Shown: positions 1 through 5,423 of the stretch, piece by piece
How positions within the stretch are numbered: the stretch's first letter is position 1
Layout of the letters: each line of letters starts with the position of its first letter
DNA from: Desulfobacterales bacterium
GTDB taxonomy: Bacteria > Desulfobacterota > DSM-4660 > Desulfatiglandales > JALVZP01
DNA: 5,423 nucleotides
Assembly (NCBI GenBank): GCA_027037575.1
Contig: JALVZP010000201.1
Coordinates: 2,858 to 8,280 of the forward strand
Direction of reading: 5' to 3'
Made by a program: the position numbers and the translations under genes
The notes under the pieces: generated by a model
Told to the model about the DNA's origin: nothing
Database searches by the model: none
The model's input: only the letters and a program-made list of their open reading frames with translations

Positions 1-339
1 TTTTCCTCCTCTCTCCTTCTCAGCCTTAAGAGAGTTTCTGTAACAGCTTGCAAGAAGCTCATCTTCATTTGCATTTCCTCCTCTCCAGACAGGTCCGACA
101 GTATGGATTACCCATTTTGCTGGAAGTCTATATCCTTTTGTTACTCTTGCTTCTCCTGTTGGACATCCACCAATCTTTTTACATTCTTCAAGTAGTTCTG
201 GCCCTGCTGCCCTGTGTATAGCACCATCAACTCCACCTCCACCAAGAAGTGTAGGATTTGCTGCGTTTACAATTGCATCTGCCTTTTGTTTAGTAATATC
301 TCCTTCGACTATTTCCATCCTCTCTTTTACACCTTTCAT
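1..339 (-). CDS. Macro-domain protein, YmdB/MacroD-type ADP-ribose-binding hydrolase (C-terminus cut by window edge)
   Basis: The reverse strand encodes 113 uninterrupted residues that continue past the left edge. Hallmarks run in order: GDIT (13-16), ADAIVNAAN (20-28), LLGGGGVDGAIHRAAGPEL (31-49), CPTGEA (59-64), VIHTVGPVWRGG (77-88). This is a close match to YmdB-type macro domains, which bind ADP-ribose and remove O-acetyl or ADP-ribosyl groups in the cytoplasm. Asn28 and Asp38 correspond to the residues considered catalytic in E. coli YmdB, so activity is plausible. About 60-70 residues, including the distal phosphate-binding loop, lie outside the window. The start is ATG at 339-337, preceded by GGAGG six bases upstream. 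A second ATG at codon 8 would shorten the protein to the usual family start but has a poorly placed ribosome site. It is divergent from the Nfu gene and shares an 82-bp intergenic region. Substrate is not determinable from sequence. Confidence 0.95.
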   Translation of the reverse strand, partial: MKGVKERMEIVEGDITKQKADAIVNAANPTLLGGGGVDGAIHRAAGPELLEECKKIGGCPTGEARVTKGYRLPAKWVIHTVGPVWRGGNANEDELLASCYRNSLKAEKERGGK

Positions 340-345
340 AATAAA

Positions 346-350
346 CCTCC
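346..350 (-). promoter_or_regulatory. Ribosome binding site of the macro-domain gene
   Basis: Read on the minus strand, GGAGG lies six bases before ATG at 339-337. It is a full-strength Shine-Dalgarno match and is the reason for preferring this start over the in-frame ATG seven codons later. Confidence 0.8.
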
Positions 351-360
351 AATACCAAAT

Positions 361-389
361 TTGACAAATCTTTGTTTTATAATTATAAA
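361..389 (+). promoter_or_regulatory. Predicted sigma-70-type promoter of the Nfu gene
   Basis: A perfect -35 box TTGACA (361-366) is followed after exactly 17 bp by TATAAA (384-389), five of six matches to the -10 consensus. A perfect TATAAT also occurs at 378-383, but only 11 bp from the -35, so it is less likely to pair with it. Transcription would begin near 395-397, giving a leader of about 26 nt that contains the ribosome binding site. The prediction is from consensus and spacing only. Confidence 0.7.
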
Positions 390-390
390 A
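375..390. promoter_or_regulatory. Perfect 16-bp AT palindrome at the divergent promoter (TTTTATAATTATAAAA)
   Basis: All eight base pairs of the two arms match. The palindrome offers -10-like hexamers on both strands: TATAAT at 378-383 and TATAAA at 384-389 on plus, TATAAT at 387-382 and TATAAA at 381-376 on minus. It could let one site serve both divergent genes, or be an operator for a dimeric regulator. No good -35 is seen for the minus strand at 16-18 bp; TTGAAA at 400-395 is only 7 bp from the first and 13 bp from the second minus-strand hexamer. Confidence 0.5.
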
Positions 391-404
391 TCTATTTCAA
401 AAAT

Positions 405-414
405 AAGGAAGGAG
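405..414 (+). promoter_or_regulatory. Ribosome binding site of the Nfu gene
   Basis: AAGGAAGGAG, with GGAG at 411-414, ends seven bases before ATG at 422. This is a strong Shine-Dalgarno match that fixes the start. Confidence 0.8.
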
Positions 415-421
415 TTTTGAG

Positions 422-652
422 ATGAGCTTAAGAGAGAAGGTAGAAGATATTCTTCAAAAAATTAGACCATCCCTTCAGGCAGACGGCGGGAATGTAGAAC
501 TGGTAGATGTAATAGAAAAGGATGGTGTGGTAAAGGTTAGGCTTACAGGAGCATGCAGGGGATGTGCATTTTCCCAGATGACACTTCGTATGGGAATTGA
601 GAGAATACTTAAAGAAAATATACCTGAAGTAAAACAGGTAGAAGCAGTATAA
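422..652 (+). CDS. NifU C-terminal-domain (Nfu) Fe-S cluster scaffold/carrier protein, 76 aa
   Basis: The whole protein is one Nfu domain. It has an N-terminal helix (2-16), the RPSLQADGGNVELV segment (15-28) and the cluster-binding motif TGACRGCAFSQMTL (42-55) with Cys45 and Cys48 as CxxC. Nfu proteins usually bind a [4Fe-4S] cluster between two subunits, each giving its CxxC, and pass it to cytoplasmic target enzymes. The length is typical of stand-alone bacterial Nfu proteins; the A-type domain of E. coli NfuA and the IscU-like part of full NifU are absent. The start ATG has a strong ribosome site and a consensus promoter, so the gene is probably monocistronic. It is divergent from the macro-domain gene and convergent with the histidine kinase gene, with two bases between stop codons. 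No suf or isc gene is visible in the window. The targets cannot be told from sequence. Confidence 0.96.
   Translation: MSLREKVEDILQKIRPSLQADGGNVELVDVIEKDGVVKVRLTGACRGCAFSQMTLRMGIERILKENIPEVKQVEAV
610..640 (-). terminator. Weak candidate terminator for the leftward operon, inside the Nfu coding region
   Basis: On the minus strand, TACCTG (640-635) and CAGGTA (626-621) form a perfect 6-bp stem with an 8-nt loop, followed by the T-rich run TATTTTCTTT (619-610). It lies 15-45 bases beyond the kinase stop codon. The stem is short and the T-run interrupted, so this is a candidate only. On the plus strand no T-run follows the hairpin. Confidence 0.2.
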
Positions 653-654
653 GC

Positions 655-2868
655 TTAATCACAAGATTCTATACGCAAAAGTTCCTTTTTTAAATCTTGC
701 AAGGTAAAAGGTTTCAGGAGTCTTCCTTTAAAGCCGTATTTTTTGTAATTTGCAAGTATAGGACTATCGGAATATCCACTTGTAACAATTACCTTTGCAT
801 CTGGATCAATAGATAGGAGTTTTTTGATAGCCTCTTCTCCTCCCATTCCTCCTTTTATGGTAAGGTCCATAATAACCACATCATATGGTCTTCCCTCTTC
901 CTTTGCTGATACATATTTTCTTATTGCCTCATCTCCATCCAATGAGGCATCCACCTCATATCCACTTATCCTGAGCATCTCTTTTAGTGTATTCCTTACA
1001 GACTCTTCGTCCTCCATAATTAATGCCCTCTTTAATACCCTCTTTTTTTTGGATGATGCATCCTCACTCTTTTTTTTATCTTCAGATTGGATTTTATAAG
1101 ATTTTTCAATTGCAGGAAGGTATATGATAAAGGTTGTTCCAATGCCCAATTCAGAATCCACACTAATATAGCCTCTATGTCTTTTTACAATGCTATATAC
1201 TATGGAAAGCCCCAACCCACTTCCTTTCTGCTTGGTAGTAAAATATGGATCAAATATCTTGTCCAAGTATCTTTTTGGTATACCTATCCCTTCGTCTTTT
1301 ATACTTATCTTCACATATTTTCCTTTTAATGGGATATCTGATCCATCCGATAGTTCTATATTGCTGACATCAATATAGATATTCCCTCCATCTGGCATTG
1401 CCTGAACAGCATTTATGATCAGATTGGATATTACCTGGCTTATTTGTCCTTTGTCTGCCTTAATATGCCAGATCCCTTCCTGGATTCTAAAGTTTGCCCT
1501 GACTTTACTTCCACTTAAGTGGAACCTGGTTACATCCTGAATCAATTTCTCTATATTTACATCCTCTAATATAGGCTCTCCTCCCTTTGAAAATGCCAAT
1601 AGCTGCTTTGTAAGAGATATTGCCCTTTTTATTTCCTTATGGGCTGTCTCTAAATGTCCTAAGGAAGGATGATCAGGAGAAAGTTTTATCTTTGCAAGCT
1701 CGATATTTCCAAAAATTCCACTAAGAAGATTATTAAAATCGTGGGCGATTCCACCAGCAAGAAGTCCCAAAGATTCCAGTTTTTCAATTTTTGCCATCTC
1801 TTTTTCTATCTTCTTCTCTCTTGTAATATCCCTCACAATAACAAGTCTGCTAAAATCTTCCTCCTTTTCCCTTAAAACACCTTTTATCAGCTCAAATACC
1901 TTTCCATCGGGCCTGCTTATTTCATAAGGCAATACATCCTTTGGTTCAATTCCATCTTTACAGATAGGACATGGAGTATCCAGATCAAATATTGCCTTAT
2001 AGCATATCTCTCCTGTGTGGTCTCCAAACCAATCTTTTGCTATATTATTCATGTAGGTTATTTTGTAATATTTATCTGTTAGGACAATGCCGAAGTTTGC
2101 ATTTTCTAAGCTACTATATATATCCTCCAGTTTTGCCTGATGCTGTTCTATTTCCATGGCATCCTTTTTTATAATATTAGTTGACCATCCTATTCCAAGA
2201 CATCCTACTATATATATTATGAAATATATGGAAGAGTTTGTTAAAAGACGTTTTAGTTGTAAGGACTCATACTTTGTCATTGGAATCTGGACAGTTATCG
2301 CACCCACTTTATTACCAAGCTTATAGTATGGATGACACCTAAGACAAGATTTTTCTGCTATGGTTGGTCTTGCAAGACAGAAAAATCTTTCCCCTCCTTC
2401 CTTTATGATTGTTGAATATTCTTTTATATCTTTATTCTTAAATGCTACAAGGGCATCTCTTTCCCATTTCTTTGGGACATTTTTGGGATTAATGGGATAA
2501 AAGGATATTATTCTTTCCTTTATTTGATATGTCTTTGCATAATGAGATAGTAGATGAAGCATACCTGCTGGACAAAGTAAAGTGAGCTTTTTGCCTGAAG
2601 CCAGGATTATATCCCTGTTTGGAATTTTTTTAAGTAAAGGATTTGGTCTTACTTCATCTGAGACATATGTATAAATTCCTCCCCTTTGAGAATTCCACAA
2701 TATTTCTATCAGGTCCTTTTTGAGTATCCCATCTGCCTGTATGTATGCTACTTTGGTAATATTCTTTTGGCAATTGTAAAAAGAGATAACCCATAGAATA
2801 AGTAATAGGGCACTCCATACTGAGATAGCTATTATTTTTAATAAATCTATCCTTTTATTTTTGAGCAT
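655..2868 (-). CDS. Hybrid sensor histidine kinase with periplasmic c-type-haem (DUF3365/Tll0287-like) sensor, PAS, HisKA, HATPase and receiver domains
   Basis: The order is short Lys-rich N-tail, TM1 (about 11-30), periplasmic DUF3365-type domain (about 38-200) with NRDIILASGKKLTLLCPAGM (84-103) and haem-binding C175-L-R-C178-H179, TM2 (about 213-230), PAS (about 250-350) with a CPIC motif (300-303), HisKA with phosphoacceptor His376 in GGIAHDFNNLL, and HATPase (N482/N486, DEGIGIP 525-531, GSGLGLS 549-555). A charged linker (591-613) leads to a receiver with E619/D620, phosphorylatable D668, T696 and K719. All catalytic residues are present. It should sense redox state or a small ligand through covalent haem in the periplasm and autophosphorylate in the cytoplasm. 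There is no output domain and no partner regulator or Hpt protein in the window; the receiver may be a phosphate sink or relay. The ATG start has a modest ribosome site (AAGGG, 9 bases upstream). The gene lies 34 nt after the SpeE-like gene, as the last gene of the unit. The true ligand is unknown. Confidence 0.95.
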   Translation of the reverse strand: MLKNKRIDLLKIIAISVWSALLLILWVISFYNCQKNITKVAYIQADGILKKDLIEILWNSQRGGIYTYVSDEVRPNPLLKKIPNRDIILASGKKLTLLCPAGMLHLLSHYAKTYQIKERIISFYPINPKNVPKKWERDALVAFKNKDIKEYSTIIKEGGERFFCLARPTIAEKSCLRCHPYYKLGNKVGAITVQIPMTKYESLQLKRLLTNSSIYFIIYIVGCLGIGWSTNIIKKDAMEIEQHQAKLEDIYSSLENANFGIVLTDKYYKITYMNNIAKDWFGDHTGEICYKAIFDLDTPCPICKDGIEPKDVLPYEISRPDGKVFELIKGVLREKEEDFSRLVIVRDITREKKIEKEMAKIEKLESLGLLAGGIAHDFNNLLSGIFGNIELAKIKLSPDHPSLGHLETAHKEIKRAISLTKQLLAFSKGGEPILEDVNIEKLIQDVTRFHLSGSKVRANFRIQEGIWHIKADKGQISQVISNLIINAVQAMPDGGNIYIDVSNIELSDGSDIPLKGKYVKISIKDEGIGIPKRYLDKIFDPYFTTKQKGSGLGLSIVYSIVKRHRGYISVDSELGIGTTFIIYLPAIEKSYKIQSEDKKKSEDASSKKKRVLKRALIMEDEESVRNTLKEMLRISGYEVDASLDGDEAIRKYVSAKEEGRPYDVVIMDLTIKGGMGGEEAIKKLLSIDPDAKVIVTSGYSDSPILANYKKYGFKGRLLKPFTLQDLKKELLRIESCD

Positions 2869-2890
2869 AAAAGAATTCCCTTCATTCTTA

Positions 2891-2930
2891 TATTATCGTC
2901 CATCAGAAGATCCTACTCCATACGATAATA
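2891..2930. repeat. Perfect 9-bp inverted repeat across the end of the SpeE-like gene
   Basis: TATTATCGT (2891-2899) and ACGATAATA (2922-2930) are exact reverse complements separated by 22 bases. The right arm codes for the last residues of the SpeE-like protein and the left arm lies in the 34-nt gap before the kinase gene. In the minus-strand mRNA it could form an AT-rich hairpin around the stop codon. No T-run follows, so it does not look like an intrinsic terminator. It could be an mRNA processing or stability element, a protein site, or chance. Confidence 0.4.
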
Positions 2931-4999
2931 CTGATTATTTTAAGGGATGCTATTAAAAAGACTGCATCTAATATACCAAAGAATGGTATAGTTATTATTC
3001 CTATAAGGATTGTCCCCAAAGATGCGCCAATAAGGTCTGCTGCAAATAGCAAAGATGCTGCACTACTTTCTTCACCAATTATTTCTGCCAGCTTGGGAAA
3101 TTGAAACCCGCATAAAAAGGAAAAGACTAAAGGATAAATGAAAAAGAGGAGCTTCGGCAGCTTATTTAAAACGTTTGCTCCCAAGCAAGATACTGCTATC
3201 ATGCATAATATAAGGATCTCTAATATAGAAACATATTTTTTTGCATCCCCTTTAAATCTTATTCCAACCATACTTCCAGGAAAAAGTCCTAAGAGAAACA
3301 TGGTGATAATAGCACCTACTTTTAAATAGACATATCCGTATGCAATCTGAAAAAGGAATATGGTAAGCATCTCTATTCCCATAAGGGAAAGGCCTGTAGA
3401 AAAGAGCACATATTCTTCTCTTTTTATAAAAAGAAGATATAAAATCATGATGGCAAAAAAGGGAAATAAAAAATAAGATGGTTTTATCTGAAATTTCCTA
3501 AACCACTCATAAAATAGGACACTGACGAGACAAGGCTTAAGATCTGTATTTATTCTTTTATCCTGAAGAACTGCTTCCTTTATATATCCAATCCTATCAG
3601 GCGTAGCATTTCCATAGAAATAAGGAGCAGCATATAAAGTCTTTATGTGCTTTTTAAAAAGTATTTCAGGAATATCCATATATATTGGTCTATCTCCTGA
3701 AATAAAATATAGCCTTTTTCCTGGAATAAGCCCTATATACTTAAAGCAGGATCTAAGCGTATTGTAGAGTATTGATATCTTTTTCTTTCTGATTAGACTC
3801 ATATAGTTTGGTGAATAATCCATACTTATTGAAATGACACCACCCTTTTCCAGGTGCCTTTTTGCAAGCAAAAAGAATTCTCTTGTAAAGAAGCGGTTTA
3901 TTTGAAATGTATCAGGATCAGGGAGATCAACAATAATTGCACTATATCTTTTTTTTGTATTTTTTAGATAATACCTTCCATCCTGATTTATTATAGAAAG
4001 ATCTGCCTTTTTTGGTATAAGACCAAGTTCTGACCCAATCTTGGTTATAATGGGATCAAGTTCTACATAGTCTATATGATGAGGATGATATTTTTCTATT
4101 TCTTTTATTGTCCTTCCAATTCCACCTGAAATAAGCAACACATCCCTTATATGATCTAATTGGCAAAGTGTATAATGAACCTTCTCTTCTGCCTCTTCTA
4201 TATTTTTCTGAAAATAAAATGGCTTTCCTAAATCCCATATTGTGTATTGACTATCTTCCCTTGTTACGACAATCCTTCCATAAGGTGATTCCACATATCT
4301 AAGGATGTTTCCATAATGGGGAACAAGTGATTTTATCTCAATGGATGGGCTTAGAGAAACATAGAAGAATAGAATTGATAAGAATAAAAAGAGGCAAAAA
4401 ATTAGCCATCTTCTTCTTAAATATAGAAGGTAGAGGGATATTAGGATAATAGGGAATGAAGTAACAGCTATTATGGGAAATGGCTTGAGCAGGTATATGA
4501 GGACAAAGCTTGTAATTGCACCACCTGTTATATCTCCAATATTGTCTATTAGATAAAGACGACCTGTATCTAAGGTATATCCTATTTCTTTCAGTGCCTT
4601 CTGAGAATATGGAAGGATGAAGCCAATTATAAAGCAGTAAAAGAATGTTGTACAAAGGATATAAAAAATAATAGAGGAAAGCCCAACAGAGCTTCCGGGA
4701 ATAAAGAAGAGATTTCGGAGAAGTCTTATAAGGATAATCTGTGCTAATGGCAGGATTGCAGAAAGAAAAAGTAAGATGCTTAAGAACAGGAGAGATTCCT
4801 TTTTAAAATACTTAGACAGAAGGCTCCCTGATCCTCCAATTAAAAGCCAGAAAAATATTACAGCAGATATAGTTATTTCATTTCCTTGAAATTGACTTAA
4901 AAATTCCCTTATTATCAAAATCTGATTTGAAATAGATGAGATACCAACAGCTACAATGGATAGTATGATAAGCCTTTTTATAACCCTATTCTTCTTCAA
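2903..4999 (-). CDS. Multipass membrane protein with central spermidine-synthase-like (SpeE-type) domain
   Basis: About seven hydrophobic segments (8-30, 43-62, 69-93, 104-130, 149-171, 173-194, 198-216) precede a soluble domain (about 225-500), and seven more follow (507-525, 530-552, 558-580, 588-608, 615-633, 646-671, 674-694). The soluble part is aminopropyltransferase-like: LLISGGIG (288-295), acidic YVELDP (311-316), DGRYY (340-344), VDLPDPD (357-363), NRFFTREFF (368-376) and NTDLKP (484-489). It resembles the predicted spermidine synthases fused to membrane domains. Asp361 sits where the catalytic Asp of spermidine synthase lies, but the Asp of the GGGDG loop is Ile294, so true spermidine synthesis is doubtful. 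Substrate is unknown. The start is TTG at 4999, the only usual start codon between the upstream in-frame stop at 5029-5027 and the first membrane segment. It overlaps the AMMECR1 gene by 14 nt with only a weak AGG upstream, suggesting translational coupling. Confidence 0.9.
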   Translation of the reverse strand: MKKNRVIKRLIILSIVAVGISSISNQILIIREFLSQFQGNEITISAVIFFWLLIGGSGSLLSKYFKKESLLFLSILLFLSAILPLAQIILIRLLRNLFFIPGSSVGLSSIIFYILCTTFFYCFIIGFILPYSQKALKEIGYTLDTGRLYLIDNIGDITGGAITSFVLIYLLKPFPIIAVTSFPIILISLYLLYLRRRWLIFCLFLFLSILFFYVSLSPSIEIKSLVPHYGNILRYVESPYGRIVVTREDSQYTIWDLGKPFYFQKNIEEAEEKVHYTLCQLDHIRDVLLISGGIGRTIKEIEKYHPHHIDYVELDPIITKIGSELGLIPKKADLSIINQDGRYYLKNTKKRYSAIIVDLPDPDTFQINRFFTREFFLLAKRHLEKGGVISISMDYSPNYMSLIRKKKISILYNTLRSCFKYIGLIPGKRLYFISGDRPIYMDIPEILFKKHIKTLYAAPYFYGNATPDRIGYIKEAVLQDKRINTDLKPCLVSVLFYEWFRKFQIKPSYFLFPFFAIMILYLLFIKREEYVLFSTGLSLMGIEMLTIFLFQIAYGYVYLKVGAIITMFLLGLFPGSMVGIRFKGDAKKYVSILEILILCMIAVSCLGANVLNKLPKLLFFIYPLVFSFLCGFQFPKLAEIIGEESSAASLLFAADLIGASLGTILIGIITIPFFGILDAVFLIASLKIISIIVWSRIF

Positions 5000-5423
5000 A
5001 TGCCTGAACCTGGTATGTATATACCTCTAAATCTCCCTTTTTCCATTCATCAGGGGGAAGACCCGCCTTCATGCACAGATGACTGAGGAACATCTTTTTG
5101 TCTGGAAGCTGCTCCCATACCTGAGGAAGGAATGTAGCAGTATATGGACCTTTCTTTATTATCACACCATCTATTCCTGGTCTAAGCTTATTCAGGAGAT
5201 CATTCACATCCTTGTATTTAAGTGGTTTTGGTTCTGTTAATACACTCACCTCTATTTTTATATCCTTAAATTCATCTTTTCTAAGTGGATAAAATCTTGG
5301 ATCTTCAAATGCCGCTGCTATTGCATTATCCTCTACACTCCTTATTAATGGCTCCTTGGCAATAATATGACCTATACATCCCCTTAATTGCCCATGCTTT
5401 GTGATTGTTACAAATGCTGCCCC
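4986..5423 (-). CDS. amrA: AMMECR1-domain protein, AmmeMemoRadiSam system protein A (N-terminus cut by window edge)
   Basis: The last 145 residues are present and the reading frame is open to the right edge. Diagnostic AMMECR1 features are LRGCIGH (visible residues 13-19), AIAAAFEDPRF (34-44), IEVSVLTEP (57-65), DGVIIKKG (85-92), ATFLPQVWEQLPDK (96-109), FLSHLCMKAGLP (112-123) and LEVYTYQVQAFEE (132-144). Family members are about 180-190 aa, so roughly 35-45 residues are missing. The GTG at 5249 is an internal Val codon in a conserved strand, not a start. In bacteria and archaea the protein is often found with a MEMO-family protein and a radical SAM enzyme; the Cys of LRGCIG is conserved and thought functional, but no reaction is established. 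Neither partner is within the window; they may lie upstream. The stop TAG overlaps the start of the SpeE-like gene by 14 nt, so this is likely an upstream cistron of the same operon. Confidence 0.95.
   Translation of the reverse strand, partial: GAAFVTITKHGQLRGCIGHIIAKEPLIRSVEDNAIAAAFEDPRFYPLRKDEFKDIKIEVSVLTEPKPLKYKDVNDLLNKLRPGIDGVIIKKGPYTATFLPQVWEQLPDKKMFLSHLCMKAGLPPDEWKKGDLEVYTYQVQAFEEE

Noticed and set aside
214..420. Open frame of 68 codons on the plus strand running up to the Nfu start
   Set aside because: It is antisense to the strongly conserved macro-domain gene and then crosses the promoter region. Its Cys/Ile/Phe-rich translation resembles no family.
651..656. AAGCTT palindrome between the convergent stop codons
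   Set aside because: A 6-bp palindrome is expected by chance and is too small for a terminator stem.
662..699. Inverted repeat CAAGATT/AATCTTG just inside the kinase 3' end
   Set aside because: Seven base pairs with a 24-nt loop, inside coding sequence and with no following T-run on either strand; treated as chance.
824..2174. Several plus-strand open frames of 62-91 codons within the kinase gene
   Set aside because: All lie antisense to the conserved kinase and receiver domains and have low-complexity translations with no ribosome sites of note.
2847..2885. Short leader frame (ATG at 2885-2883, 12 codons) overlapping the kinase start
   Set aside because: Very short, no ribosome site, no attenuator features; nothing beyond chance supports translation.
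4056..4655. Two minus-strand open frames of 60 and 105 codons overlapping the SpeE-like gene
   Set aside because: They are alternate-frame readings of a gene whose own frame shows membrane helices and SpeE motifs throughout.
4986..5249. An 87-residue version of the AMMECR1 gene starting at GTG 5249
   Set aside because: The frame stays open to the window end and the extra 58 residues include the LRGCIG signature. The GTG encodes Val in the conserved segment IEVSVL.

Overview
The window holds five protein-coding genes and almost no non-coding DNA. Base composition is AT-rich, and the coding regions favour AGA/AGG for Arg and ATA for Ile. This, with a periplasmic haem-c sensor kinase, a stand-alone Nfu-type Fe-S protein and an AMMECR1-family protein, suggests a low-GC, probably anaerobic and possibly thermophilic bacterium with a cytochrome-c-bearing envelope. 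No feature fixes the phylum, so the lineage is left open.

Layout: (i) 1-339, minus strand, is the N-terminal 113 residues of a YmdB/MacroD-type macro-domain protein that runs off the left edge. (ii) 340-421 is a short divergent intergenic region with a good promoter for the rightward gene (TTGACA, 17 bp, TATAAA). A perfect 16-bp AT palindrome covers the -10 region on both strands. (iii) 422-652, plus strand, is a 76-aa NifU C-terminal-domain (Nfu) Fe-S carrier. (iv) 655-5423, minus strand, is a three-gene unit read right to left: an AMMECR1/AmmeMemoRadiSam protein A gene entering from the right edge, a 14-nt overlap into a 698-aa membrane protein with an embedded spermidine-synthase-like domain, then 34 nt and a 737-aa hybrid histidine kinase. 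The unit converges on the Nfu gene with 2 nt between the stop codons.

The leftward unit is the most interesting part. It links a protein of the poorly understood AmmeMemoRadiSam system, a membrane SpeE-like protein and a haem-c redox sensor kinase, with overlap or tight spacing suggesting co-transcription. The membrane protein shows three oddities. Two homologous transmembrane halves flank the Rossmann domain. The spermidine-synthase Asp of the GGGDG loop is replaced by Ile. The positive-inside rule, taken at face value, places the enzyme-like domain outside the cytoplasm. A shared role for the three proteins is inference from gene order. No tRNA, rRNA, CRISPR array, insertion sequence or attachment site was seen.
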